Notes: generated by a model from the letters alone, not told the origin. Counted from the stretch's first letter, positions 44,313 to 52,946 are shown. The stretch is 64,000 nt of DNA from Bacteroides muris (ex Afrizal et al. 2022) (GCF_004793475.1 NZ_SRYZ01000001.1:1-64000); one strand, 5' to 3'. Numbers and translations are program-made.

Positions 44313-45291
44313 TCTTTTCAGCGACTTGTTGGGGGGTAATATCCACCATACACTTCTGATAAACAGCCAGCTTGCATTTACCCCGTCCGTCTTTGGTGCA
44401 CGGACGGCAAGGCAGGGCTGTTTCGAGTATTTCCACCGTAGGTCCCGTAGGGAAACCGAAGGCCGTAGGTCCCATCAAGGCAAAAGCAGGAACACGGAAC
44501 AAATCAGCGGCATGCATAAAACCCGTATCAGCGCTGATTACCAGATTGGAACGCAACACTATGTAAGAAGACTCCATCAATGAGGTTTGCCCCGCAAGGT
44601 TAACTACCCGTTCCGGTGCAGCACTTCTGATTTCCTCACAGAAAGTATCCTTCGGACCAGCCAGAATAACAAATTTATACTCAGGAAGAAGGGCAACCAA
44701 TTCTTTCCAATAGGAAACGGGCCAGCGTTTCATTTCCCAGTTGGCAGACGGCACCAGCGTAATCATATCTTTGGTTACAAAGTTCTCATACTTGCTACGT
44801 ATTTCATCCGGGAAATGCCAGTCGTGATAGTTGTCCGGAAAATGCGTAATTCCCCATTTCTTCAATGGTTTCTGAAAAGACACCATCCCCCTGAAAGGCT
44901 TGTCGAAATGATTGATTCCCAGTTTAAACAACAAAAAGCGTTTGCCTCTCTCTTTGCTCCGCAAAGCAACATAAGGTTTCACAAAAGGCAATGGAGACAA
45001 TATCAGCTTCAATATGTTGGAACGGATATTACTATGAGCGTCATAAATGTAGTCGAAATGCTCTTTTCTCAAATCAGCCGCCATTTTCAACAACCCGGCA
45101 AGTCCGGTCTCCTTGTCAAACGCCCAGATTTTATCAATCCTGCCATCCATCGACAAGGTTCCCACCATATCTTTCCGGGTAATCCAATGGATTTCCACAT
45201 CTGCAAACCGTTCACGTATTCCGCCAATAACCCCCATGCACTGGATAATATCGCCTATGGAACTGAAACGGATAATTAAGAATTTGGTCAT
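44293..45291 (-). CDS. Family 9 glycosyltransferase (heptosyltransferase-like)
   Basis: A 332-residue GT-B enzyme starting KFLIIRFSSIGDIIQC. TLVPSANWEMKRWP and the SADTGFMHAADLFRVPAFALMGPT donor-site segment are typical of ADP-heptose:LPS heptosyltransferases. The C-terminal CRPCTKDGRGKCK cysteine cluster parallels that of the other GT9 copy at 39757. A perfect TTTG-N20-TACTTTTG promoter precedes it. Confidence 0.89.
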   Translation of the reverse strand: MTKFLIIRFSSIGDIIQCMGVIGGIRERFADVEIHWITRKDMVGTLSMDGRIDKIWAFDKETGLAGLLKMAADLRKEHFDYIYDAHSNIRSNILKLILSPLPFVKPYVALRSKERGKRFLLFKLGINHFDKPFRGMVSFQKPLKKWGITHFPDNYHDWHFPDEIRSKYENFVTKDMITLVPSANWEMKRWPVSYWKELVALLPEYKFVILAGPKDTFCEEIRSAAPERVVNLAGQTSLMESSYIVLRSNLVISADTGFMHAADLFRVPAFALMGPTAFGFPTGPTVEILETALPCRPCTKDGRGKCKLAVYQKCMVDITPQQVAEKIIASLG

Positions 45292-45321
45292 AACAAATTA
45301 ATTAGAAATGCTGATTCGGCA

Positions 45322-45353
45322 CAAAAGTAATAACTTAATTCAAGTTTCGCAAA
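45322..45353 (-). promoter_or_regulatory. Full -33/-7 promoter of the GT9 gene
   Basis: Minus-strand TTTG (45350-45353), 20-base spacer, TACTTTTG (45322-45329). Exact match to the Bacteroides consensus, 30 bases before the start at 45291. Confidence 0.75.
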
Positions 45354-45553
45354 TAGCGATATAGGCTAATCATATAATACAGAACATCAGCCAACATAAA
45401 ACGCAAGCATAAAAATTCAATTCAAATCCAGACTATTTTAAAAGTATTATATATTACTCTTAAAACAGTATATTTCAAACTAATATTGTTTTCGTATATT
45501 ATAAAATATAAATGTTTTCAAGTAATTATAATCAAAAACTCCATTTATATAAA

Positions 45554-45561
45554 TATCTTTG
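45554..45561 (+). promoter_or_regulatory. Promoter -7 box that fixes the GT2 start
   Basis: TATCTTTG lies between the first in-frame ATG (45512) and the second (45587). Transcription would start after the first ATG, so translation should begin at 45587. Confidence 0.55.
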
Positions 45562-45586
45562 TGTTCATTTTCTCAATCAACAAAAG

Positions 45587-46495
45587 ATGGCAGCTATAAA
45601 ATCCAAAGACAGACTATTTTCAATCGTTATACCTACATGGAATAACCTTGCTTTCCTAAAACTATGCATACAAAGCATCCAAAGAAACTCTTATTACAAT
45701 CACCAAATCATTGTACACGTAAACGACGGAAGTGATGGGACTTTAGAGTGGATAAAAAAAGAAGAAATTGATTACACACATTCTGAACAGAATGTCGGAG
45801 TATGTTTTGCTATGAATATGATGCGCACTAAAGTCAAAACTGATTATATTCTATTTTTGAATGATGATATGTATGTACTCCCTTTTTGGGACAAGGTTCT
45901 TTATGACGAAATAGAAAAGCTGCCTGATAATTATTTCTTTCTTTCAGCTACATCAATACAGCCACACACACAAAGCGCATCAACCATCTTGGCCAATTAT
46001 GGAGACAGTATCGAAACTTTTCAAGAAGATAAATTACTGAAAGAATACATGAGCTACCCAATAAACGACTGGATGGGGGCTACCATTCCTCCCAATATCG
46101 TACACCGAGACATTTGGGATTTAGTGGGCGGTTATAGTATAGAATACTCACCCGGAATGTACAGCGACCCAGATTTCACCGCAAAATTATATATGTGTGG
46201 AGTCAGATTCATGAAAGGGCTACAAGCCAGCCGTATCTATCATTTTGAAACAAAATCGACTACCCGCATACGCAAGAATTGTGGTCAAATGCAATTTCTA
46301 TTAAAATGGGGCATGACTTCATCCACATTCCGCAAAGTTTTCACTTACAAAGGAGAAGATTTCAATTCCCAAAAGATAGGAACTTTTAAAACGGGAAATA
46401 GATTCAACATAAGTCTAATACGCAGCCGCCTAAAAGGCGTATTTTATTTATTAACCAAAGATTTCGGTCCCTTATGGAAATTTTGGAAAATGTAA
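45587..46495 (+). CDS. Family 2 glycosyltransferase
   Basis: A 302-residue GT-A enzyme. It has FSIVIPTWNNLAFLKLC, a VNDGSDGT nucleotide-binding loop and the metal site FLNDDMYV, as in rhamnosyltransferase-like GT2 enzymes. The ATG at 45587 is chosen because of the -7 box just upstream; the frame opens at 45512. The gene and its 300-base upstream region are clearly more AT-rich than neighbours, suggesting later acquisition. Confidence 0.85.
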   Translation: MAAIKSKDRLFSIVIPTWNNLAFLKLCIQSIQRNSYYNHQIIVHVNDGSDGTLEWIKKEEIDYTHSEQNVGVCFAMNMMRTKVKTDYILFLNDDMYVLPFWDKVLYDEIEKLPDNYFFLSATSIQPHTQSASTILANYGDSIETFQEDKLLKEYMSYPINDWMGATIPPNIVHRDIWDLVGGYSIEYSPGMYSDPDFTAKLYMCGVRFMKGLQASRIYHFETKSTTRIRKNCGQMQFLLKWGMTSSTFRKVFTYKGEDFNSQKIGTFKTGNRFNISLIRSRLKGVFYLLTKDFGPLWKFWKM

Positions 46496-46602
46496 GGATA
46501 TTCAGTAAATGTCCCTGTTGAAAGACACAAAAGAAGTCTGCCATTGATGTAATGTTATCAAGGACAGGCTATTTGCGCTATTTTAATGTTTTAATTGATA
46601 TT

Positions 46603-46632
46603 ATTAGTGCCCGTTAAAATCGGGGCACTAAT
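46603..46632. terminator. 10-bp hairpin between the GT2 and higBA
   Basis: ATTAGTGCCC (46603-46612), 10-base loop, GGGCACTAAT (46623-46632). No T-tract; possible terminator of the GT2 gene or operator of the toxin-antitoxin promoter 55 bases downstream. Confidence 0.45.
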
Positions 46633-46660
46633 GATTATGAGCGATTTTGCATTCGCTTTT

Positions 46661-46694
46661 TTTGCGAACATATCGAATAAAAGTTATACCTTTG
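46661..46694 (+). promoter_or_regulatory. Promoter of higBA
   Basis: TTTG (46661-46664), 22-base spacer, TACCTTTG (46687-46694), 19 bases before the toxin ATG. Confidence 0.65.
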
Positions 46695-46713
46695 CATAGT
46701 AATACAACATATA

Positions 46714-47028
46714 ATGGAAATCAATTTCAACGAGGAATATTTGCAACGGTTATATACCGAAGGCGTATCTGACAAGAAGCACCGATACCAACCTCAGATA
46801 ATCCGCAAATATATCCGTGTCATAGACCTGATGGTGGAATTGCCGAATGTCCTTTCTCTTTTGAATTACAATTCATTGAACTACGAGAAACTGAAAGGAG
46901 ATAAAACCGGATTGTCATCGGTACGGGTAAATGACCAATATCGAATAGAGTTTGAGGAGCATATCAAGGACGGAGAAACCATTGCTACAATATGTGATAT
47001 AACAGATTTGTCGAACCATTACAAATAA
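46714..47028 (+). CDS. higB: HigB/RelE-family toxin
   Basis: A 104-residue RelE/ParE-superfamily toxin of the HigB type, expected to cut mRNA on the ribosome. The C-terminal core has LKGDKTGLSSVRVNDQYRIEF and a final CDITDLSNHYK, typical of HigB. The toxin gene comes first and the antitoxin 5 bases later, the usual higBA order. It sits within the glycan locus, possibly stabilising it. Confidence 0.87.
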   Translation: MEINFNEEYLQRLYTEGVSDKKHRYQPQIIRKYIRVIDLMVELPNVLSLLNYNSLNYEKLKGDKTGLSSVRVNDQYRIEFEEHIKDGETIATICDITDLSNHYK

Positions 47029-47033
47029 AAAAT

Positions 47034-47378
47034 ATGGATACAGATAAGAACATAAACAAAAGAATGTGCGCAAATAGGTTAACACCTGCTTATCCGACAC
47101 ATCCGGGGGAGATTTTAAAAGATGAAATCGAATGTCGAGGCATATCGCAGCGCAAACTGGCGACACAAATGGGTATGCAATATTCCGTATTGAACGAGAT
47201 TCTCAACGCTCACCGTCCATTGACGGAAAAGACAGCGCTGCTATTTGAAGCGGCATTGAATGTCGATGCAGAGACGTTGATGCGCCTGCAACTGAAATAC
47301 AATATGCTAACCACCCGGAAAGACAAATCATTCATGGAGAAGCTGGCGCAAGTCCGCAAAATTGCCGCTGTCTTATGA
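47034..47378 (+). CDS. higA: HigA-family antitoxin (XRE helix-turn-helix)
   Basis: A 114-residue DNA-binding antitoxin. The HigA hallmark HPGEILKDEI (about 22-31) precedes the helix-turn-helix SQRKLATQMGMQYSVLNEIL and a second conserved segment EKTALLFEAALNVDAETLM. It neutralises HigB and should repress the higBA promoter. Five bases separate it from higB. Confidence 0.9.
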   Translation: MDTDKNINKRMCANRLTPAYPTHPGEILKDEIECRGISQRKLATQMGMQYSVLNEILNAHRPLTEKTALLFEAALNVDAETLMRLQLKYNMLTTRKDKSFMEKLAQVRKIAAVL

Positions 47379-47427
47379 TTTTAATCTCACAAAGTGATGT
47401 TGTATTAAAAGATGTTTTATCTGCAAA

Positions 47428-48243
47428 TCATACTCCTTTGTATTCTCTGTAGGGCTTATCCAAATCAAGATAATGGAAATTATGCTGTCTCTGCCCGCTT
47501 TGTTTCGGTATTACCATGTAGTCTCCATATTTCCGGGTCAGATAGGCATCATAATCCTGTACTCCCCATACTGTTTCGTCCTCAAACAGGACGGGAGTCG
47601 GAGTTCCCAATTCTGTCTTGGGCATGATGCCGCGCATACCGTCGTCATAATCACAGACCAACGAAGACTTGTCAAAGTCATAGGCAGTCATCACATTCCG
47701 GATGCTTCTCTGTACGCCGGCAGTAGTAAAGAGCTTCCTGCACAACAACGGCAACCACGAGCCGGGACCTTTCCCATGCTTATAAGGGTCGCGGTAGATA
47801 AAGTAGAGTACCCGCTTGTAGAATTCATAGCGGGCAAAATGGATTCGCTGTTGCAGATTGCCCTGCGGCACACCGTCCAACGGGAACACATCCAAGTAGA
47901 TACCTCCCAGGTATTTCAGGTGCATACGCTCGATAAGAGTCGTATCGGCATCTTGTATCTTGGCAAATGGCAACGGGTAATCGGGGTCGTTTTCGGCACA
48001 GACAGCCTCGTAAGGCCGGGGAAGCCACTCCTTGGAATGGGACATCAACAAATCATAATCTGCCCTCGGCATACCGATATCCAAATCGTCGTCCCAAGGG
48101 ATGAATCCCTTATGACGGACTGCACCAAGCATAGTGCCCGCCATAATATAATAGCGCAAGCCATGCTCTTTACACACTTTATCCACAGCAAGCAATATCT
48201 TCAGAATACGAAGCTGCAAAGGACGTATATCATAATCTGCCAT
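47428..48243 (-). CDS. LicD family phosphotransferase (copy 2)
   Basis: A 271-residue LicD protein with GFIPWDDDLDIGMP (about 48-61) and GGIYLDVFPLDG. It is a close paralogue of the copy at 42607, sharing nearly every motif from MA[N/D]YDIR to the PYREYK end. It follows the LicC-like nucleotidyltransferase gene after 17 bases, so it probably uses the CDP-alcohol that enzyme makes. Confidence 0.88.
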   Translation of the reverse strand: MADYDIRPLQLRILKILLAVDKVCKEHGLRYYIMAGTMLGAVRHKGFIPWDDDLDIGMPRADYDLLMSHSKEWLPRPYEAVCAENDPDYPLPFAKIQDADTTLIERMHLKYLGGIYLDVFPLDGVPQGNLQQRIHFARYEFYKRVLYFIYRDPYKHGKGPGSWLPLLCRKLFTTAGVQRSIRNVMTAYDFDKSSLVCDYDDGMRGIMPKTELGTPTPVLFEDETVWGVQDYDAYLTRKYGDYMVIPKQSGQRQHNFHYLDLDKPYREYKGV

Positions 48244-48260
48244 AGAAGTCAGCCCATTAA

Positions 48261-48992
48261 TTAATAAAGTTGTGAAGGAATCAACCGCTGTGCTTGCTCA
48301 AAGTCATTCACCGTATCAAGCTCCACTGAAAAATATTCGGTAGTATCGAGTGCATAGAAAGAGTGTCCTTGCGGTATGAGACGCTCAAAAGCACGCTCAT
48401 AGAAGATGTTATCCAAACCTTCCTTTGTAATCATTACCTCCAGTTCCCGGAAAAGCGCCTCCGTATAGGCGGCAGACATCTTCTCGATGCCGATGGACTC
48501 TCCGATGGCTTGGGATATGGAGCAAGTCTTGCTGATTTCCAGCACTTTGCCCTCGGTATCCGCTATCACCTTGATTTCTTCCTCTCCCAGCGCATGACGG
48601 TTCAGAGCCAGCGCATCCGCTTGGGCATATCCAAGCAGCTTGGCAACGAGCTGTGGATCAAAGAGTATATCGCTGTCCAGCAGCAGGACTTCTTCTTTAT
48701 CCGCATAGGGCCGTGTGAGCCATAAGGAGTAGATATTGTTGGTAGAAGCATAGGCTTCATTATAGATAAAGGTAACCTTCAATGCCGGATAGTGGGATTC
48801 GAGGAAATCCACAATCTGCTGTTGCCTGTATCCGGTGACGATGACAAACTCCCGAAAGCCATTCTGCAGCAAGGCATCAAAGGCTCTTTGCAGCAAGCAA
48901 CGCTCTCCCACCTTCAGAAGGCACTTCGGGGTGGTATCAGTCAGCGGACGCAAACGCGAAGCTATCCCTGCAGCCAGTATAACCGCTTTCAT
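48261..48992 (-). CDS. LicC-like nucleotidyltransferase
   Basis: A 243-residue sugar/alcohol-phosphate nucleotidyltransferase. The pyrophosphorylase signature is AVILAAGIASRLRPLT with PKCLLKVG. The segment YNEAYASTNNIYSLWLTR is diagnostic of phosphocholine cytidylyltransferase-like (LicC) proteins, and LLLDSDILFD carries the metal site. It likely forms a CDP-linked amino-alcohol. Its start overlaps the aminotransferase stop by 4 bases. Confidence 0.85.
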   Translation of the reverse strand: MKAVILAAGIASRLRPLTDTTPKCLLKVGERCLLQRAFDALLQNGFREFVIVTGYRQQQIVDFLESHYPALKVTFIYNEAYASTNNIYSLWLTRPYADKEEVLLLDSDILFDPQLVAKLLGYAQADALALNRHALGEEEIKVIADTEGKVLEISKTCSISQAIGESIGIEKMSAAYTEALFRELEVMITKEGLDNIFYERAFERLIPQGHSFYALDTTEYFSVELDTVNDFEQAQRLIPSQLY

Positions 48993-50026
48993 TGTAATGC
49001 AATTTTTTTAATGGTGTCAATGACAATACGGTTCTGTTCAGGACGCCCCAATGTAATACGCAAATGGGTATTGATGTCTGGTTCATTCATGAACTTCACC
49101 TTATAATCCTCGTCGGCAAAAGCTTTCTGCAAGCGTTCTTTCAAGACAATCGGATATTTTATAAGGACAAAGTTCGCCACCGACTCATATACCTTGAAAC
49201 CAGGCAACGTCCCTATCTCCGCTTCAAAGCAGGCACGACTCTCATTCATCAGCCGTGCTATATTCCGGTAATGCGCATCCGATTTCAGTGCGGCAATAGC
49301 AATATCCTCAGAGATACGGTTATAACCCAGATATTTGTTGCTGTATTTGCCAAAGCTGGCCAACTCCTTACTCATAAACCCAAACCCCATGCGCAATCCG
49401 GGCAATCCGTAGAACTTGGAAAGCGTGCGTGAAATAATCAGGTTGGGATATTTATCAACCAGCATTTTAATATAGTCCGTATCAGTAGATACGAAAGAGG
49501 CATAGGCTTCGTCCACCAAAACGATGGTTGTTACGGGCAACTCAGCCAACAAAGCGTCCAATTCTGCAGGGGTCAGACCGTTACCGGTGGGATTATTGGG
49601 CGAAGCGATTAACAGGACCTTGGGATTCTCACGCTGTACCATCTCTTTCATGGCAGCGAAATCATATTTAAAGGTATTGCCATCCTCATACAATGGATAC
49701 TGCAACGTATGCCCGTCCACTTCATCAGCAATGGATTTATAGTACCACCACGAGAATTTAGGAATGAGCATCGTCTTGTTCCCATCCTCTTGGGTCAGGA
49801 AATAGTGGACTGCTTGTTTCAATATATCTTCTCCACCATAACCCAACAGCACCTGCGGCTCATCGATTCCGTAAGTCTCGGACAGATAAACGGACAGAAT
49901 GCTCTTCTTGCCTTCGTCGTAGATACGGGTATAGAAACAGAGTTTGTTTATATCAAAATTCTTCAGAGCCTCCACCACCTCTTGCGAAGGTGCGTAGTTA
50001 AACTCATTGCGGTCCAAATAATTCAT
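48989..50026 (-). CDS. HisC/CobD-like PLP-dependent aminotransferase or decarboxylase
   Basis: A 345-residue fold-type I PLP enzyme. Motifs are ASPNNPTGNGL, VDEAYASF and SRTLSKFYGLPGLRMGF, with the PLP lysine in TLSK. It resembles histidinol-phosphate aminotransferase and threonine-phosphate decarboxylase (CobD). No other histidine or cobalamin genes are near. Its place between a GT4 and a LicC/LicD pair points to making a phospho-amino-alcohol, or an aminated precursor, for the surface glycan; that is inference. Confidence 0.82.
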   Translation of the reverse strand: MNYLDRNEFNYAPSQEVVEALKNFDINKLCFYTRIYDEGKKSILSVYLSETYGIDEPQVLLGYGGEDILKQAVHYFLTQEDGNKTMLIPKFSWWYYKSIADEVDGHTLQYPLYEDGNTFKYDFAAMKEMVQRENPKVLLIASPNNPTGNGLTPAELDALLAELPVTTIVLVDEAYASFVSTDTDYIKMLVDKYPNLIISRTLSKFYGLPGLRMGFGFMSKELASFGKYSNKYLGYNRISEDIAIAALKSDAHYRNIARLMNESRACFEAEIGTLPGFKVYESVANFVLIKYPIVLKERLQKAFADEDYKVKFMNEPDINTHLRITLGRPEQNRIVIDTIKKIALQ

Positions 50027-50029
50027 ATC

Positions 50030-51175
50030 TTAGGTTTCTTTTGTTAATACTTTCCGATAACACTCCATCGTCTCGCGCGCCATCTGCTCTTGCGTGAAAC
50101 GCTGTGCCCACTTCAGCCCCTCCTCAATCATGGTGGCACGCAAAGAAGGCTCTTGTGTACGGGCAATCGCCGCCGCCAATCCCTCCACATCATGGGGACT
50201 CACATACAATGAATGCTCCCCCCCCGCTTCTTCAAGACAAGAGCCGGTTGCCGCAACCACCGGAATGCCGGAATGCAAAGCCTCAAGAATAGGGATGCCA
50301 AAACCTTCGTAAACGGATGGGTATACAAAAGTCTCGGCCGACTGATAAATGGCAGGTAAATCGTCTGAAGGGATGCCGTGCAGAAAGTGTACCCGGTCCT
50401 GCAATCCGGCTTTTGCCATAAACTCTTTCAGCTGATGGATATAGGCCGTGGGTCTCCCTACCAGAACCAAATGCAGTTCATCGGGCAGATGTTCCAAGGC
50501 TTGCACGATGGCCAGTGTATTCTTACGTTCTTCGATGGTGCCCACCGACAAGACATAGCGTTCGGGCAACCGGTAGTTCCGCTTCACTTCCCTGCGTTTC
50601 TCTTCATCGGCACGGCAGGCATACAGCGGGTTGCATCCCTGATAGATAACGGAAATCTTATCGGCCGGAATCCCGTAATAATGCACGATATCACGCTTGG
50701 TACACTCGCTCACGGCGATAATGTGGTCGGCATGCTTGCATGCATAACGGCATTTATAGTTGTAAATAAAGCGGTCAATCAACGAAAAGCAGTGTGAGAG
50801 TCTCAGGAAAATAAGGTCGTGGACGGTAACCACGCTCTTCACCTCCTGCACTTTGTGGATGGTCAAGGGAAGTTCATTACTCAGTCCGTGGAACAGCTGT
50901 ATGTTGTCCCGTTTCAAAGTCCTGCGTATGCCTCCCACACGCCACAACGAAGTCATTCCTCTCCAGAGCCAATAAGACGGATAATGTACCGATACCGTTC
51001 CCCGGCTTTCGGCCACCATCGACGAGAGTTGCTGGTTTTCACGGTGTACCGGAGCATACAGCCAATACTCGTTTTCCGGAGCAAAGGCTGACAATGACTG
51101 CACCACATACCGGCTGTAATTGCCTAATCCCGTAAAATTCTGCACAGCCCGTTTTCCGTCGTATCCTATTCTCAT
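50030..51175 (-). CDS. Family 4 glycosyltransferase
   Basis: A 381-residue GT-B enzyme. SVGTIEERKN, LVLVGRPTAY and the donor motif VYPSVYEGFGIPILEALHSG with GSCLEEAGG are characteristic of mannosyl- or rhamnosyltransferase-type GT4 members. First gene of the minus-strand operon GT4-aminotransferase-LicC-like-LicD, with a TACATTTG box 20 bases before the start. Confidence 0.9.
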   Translation of the reverse strand: MRIGYDGKRAVQNFTGLGNYSRYVVQSLSAFAPENEYWLYAPVHRENQQLSSMVAESRGTVSVHYPSYWLWRGMTSLWRVGGIRRTLKRDNIQLFHGLSNELPLTIHKVQEVKSVVTVHDLIFLRLSHCFSLIDRFIYNYKCRYACKHADHIIAVSECTKRDIVHYYGIPADKISVIYQGCNPLYACRADEEKRREVKRNYRLPERYVLSVGTIEERKNTLAIVQALEHLPDELHLVLVGRPTAYIHQLKEFMAKAGLQDRVHFLHGIPSDDLPAIYQSAETFVYPSVYEGFGIPILEALHSGIPVVAATGSCLEEAGGEHSLYVSPHDVEGLAAAIARTQEPSLRATMIEEGLKWAQRFTQEQMARETMECYRKVLTKET

Positions 51176-51195
51176 CTCTAAAAAAGTTTCAGCTG

Positions 51196-51203
51196 CAAAT
51201 GTA
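51196..51203 (-). promoter_or_regulatory. Promoter -7 box of the GT4-aminotransferase-LicC-LicD operon
   Basis: Minus-strand TACATTTG, 20 bases upstream of the GT4 start at 51175. Confidence 0.6.
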
Positions 51204-51319
51204 CAAGATAATCCTCATATAGCAGTCTATTTCGCTTTCCTTTTTTGACAAAAACACAAATTCACCTATAAAACATAAGATAAAGATGAGCAATCACTTG
51301 CCGTCTGTTACAAAAACCA

Positions 51320-51359
51320 AGTACGGAGTCGGGCACATCCCCATTGCCCAATCCGTACT
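51320..51359. repeat. Nested hairpin 1
   Basis: Outer arms AGTACGGA (51320-51327) and TCCGTACT (51352-51359); inner arms GGGCA (51331-51335) and TGCCC (51345-51349). Confidence 0.65.
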
Positions 51360-51446
51360 GGCCCATTGCTTTATCCTTCAAACACCTTATCTCCTTCCCG
51401 AAAACTACTTTATTCATCATCGGCCCACTGTTATGAACCAATTCAA

Positions 51447-51502
51447 CCACGTTAGTGAGCTGTTTAGTTCACTCAAGTGAACATCACGGCTCACTAACGT
51501 GG
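51447..51502. repeat. Nested hairpin 2
   Basis: Outer arms CCACGTTAGTGAGC (51447-51460) and GCTCACTAACGTGG (51489-51502) are perfect; inner arms GTTCACT (51467-51473) and AGTGAAC (51476-51482) are perfect with a 2-base loop. Confidence 0.75.
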
Positions 51503-51584
51503 GCTGCTGAAGAATCCAAAAGTAAAACGAAAGAATGAAAAGGATGCAACAGAAGAAAGAAGGATGCGGAACGGAAGAAAACAC

Positions 51585-51630
51585 GGGTGAGAGCAAAATT
51601 TACCCTCACCCTTTTCAATTGCTCTCACCC
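51585..51630. repeat. Inverted repeat 3
   Basis: GGGTGAGAGCAA (51585-51596) and TTGCTCTCACCC (51619-51630), perfect 12-bp arms around 22 bases. Confidence 0.7.
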
Positions 51631-51805
51631 ACCCCTGCAATGCCGATGAATAGGGAAGTTGAAGAAAAGAGTGAGAGCGGTGAGGGCAGAAATGCAAACT
51701 TAAAAACGGAAAGAGCCAAATTATTTTCCGGGCATTACTTAGCCACTTTGACGGATTAGTCGTATCTTCGCACGATGGAAAATCGTCGAAAAGAACAGCA
51801 GCATT

Positions 51806-52849
51806 ATGAGAGTCATTGTTGACAACAAAATACCTTTCATTAAAGAAGCCATCGAAAAAATAGCCGACAGCGTGATTTATACTTCCGGCAGTGACTTCAC
51901 TCCGGAGTTGGTAAAAGATGCCGATGCACTGATTATACGTACCCGCACCCGCTGCAACAAGGAATTGCTGGAAGGCAGTAAAGTCCGCTTCATTGCCACC
52001 GCTACCATAGGCTTCGACCATATAGATACGGAATATTGCCGTGAAGCAGGCATCGCTTGGACCAACGCCCCCGGATGTAATTCTGCATCCGTAGCCCAAT
52101 ACGTGCAATCAGCTCTGCTGTTACTGCAACAGCTCAAAGGAGTACAACTGTCCGAATTGACATTAGGCATCATCGGCGTAGGCAATGTGGGTAGCAAAAT
52201 AGCCCAAGTAGGGCAAGAACTGGGCATGCGTGTCCTGAAGAATGACCTGCCCCGGCAAGACAAGGAAGGAGAGGGCGATTTCAGTTCCTTGCAAGCACTC
52301 GCAGCAGAATGTGATATCCTCACCTTCCACGTACCTTTATATAAGGAAGGGCCATACAAGACATTACATTTGGCAGACCATGCTTTCTTCCGGTCATTAA
52401 AACGCTGTCCCGTCATTATCAATACCTCACGTGGAGAGGTGATTGAAACCAATGCGTTCCTGAATGCCTTAGAAGACGGACTGATTTCCGATGCCATCAT
52501 TGATGTATGGGAGAATGAGCCTGATATCAATCTTACCTTATTAAATAGAGTGTTCCTTGGAACTCCCCATATAGCCGGTTATTCAGCCGACGGAAAAGCC
52601 AATGCCACCCGTATGTCCCTGGATGCCCTTTGCCGTTTCTTTCACATCAAAGCCGACTACCGCATCGCTCCCCCCCAACCCCGGAACCCGATTATTACCG
52701 CCGGCAGCCCGGCAGAAGCATATCTGCAAATGTATGACCCGAGAAGGGACAGCGAAGCACTGAAAACACATCCCGAACAATTTGAAAAATTGCGGGGAGA
52801 CTACCCGCTACGAAGAGAAAAAGAAGCTTACACTTATATCCCAAAGTAG
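51806..52849 (+). CDS. pdxB: Erythronate-4-phosphate dehydrogenase
   Basis: A 347-residue D-2-hydroxyacid dehydrogenase for the deoxyxylulose-5-phosphate-dependent pyridoxal-phosphate pathway. The NAD-binding motif is GIIGVGNVGSKIAQVG (about 120-135); RTRTRCNKELL near the start and NTSRGEVIE and the catalytic histidine in GTPHIAGYSADGKANAT match PdxB. Length is near the family norm (about 350-380). The ATG at 51775 is out of frame and not used. Confidence 0.92.
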   Translation: MRVIVDNKIPFIKEAIEKIADSVIYTSGSDFTPELVKDADALIIRTRTRCNKELLEGSKVRFIATATIGFDHIDTEYCREAGIAWTNAPGCNSASVAQYVQSALLLLQQLKGVQLSELTLGIIGVGNVGSKIAQVGQELGMRVLKNDLPRQDKEGEGDFSSLQALAAECDILTFHVPLYKEGPYKTLHLADHAFFRSLKRCPVIINTSRGEVIETNAFLNALEDGLISDAIIDVWENEPDINLTLLNRVFLGTPHIAGYSADGKANATRMSLDALCRFFHIKADYRIAPPQPRNPIITAGSPAEAYLQMYDPRRDSEALKTHPEQFEKLRGDYPLRREKEAYTYIPK

Positions 52850-52946
52850 CACATACATTTAGAGATGCAACCCGCTCTTACCATTACCGTACCACGCACT
52901 ATGATTTTGCACCAACTTTAATGAATAAAGCGCTGGTAGACAGGTC

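Larger units (their letters stand above)
51204..51805. other. Gene-free interval rich in hairpins
   Basis: Six hundred bases between divergent GT4 and pdxB. No supported frame. Three separate inverted repeats lie at 51320-51359, 51447-51502 and 51585-51630. It may encode a structured RNA, or hold remnants of small repeat elements. Confidence 0.6.

Noticed and set aside
48989..50026. Calling the PLP enzyme histidinol-phosphate aminotransferase (hisC)
   Set aside because: No his genes nearby and its operon partners are LicC, LicD and a GT4; the HisC-like fold is shared with CobD-type enzymes.
28669..51175. Reading the transferase region as a capsular polysaccharide (PS) locus
   Set aside because: No UpxY/UpxZ, flippase, polymerase or initiating transferase; heptosyltransferases and a Kdo-kinase-like gene favour LPS.
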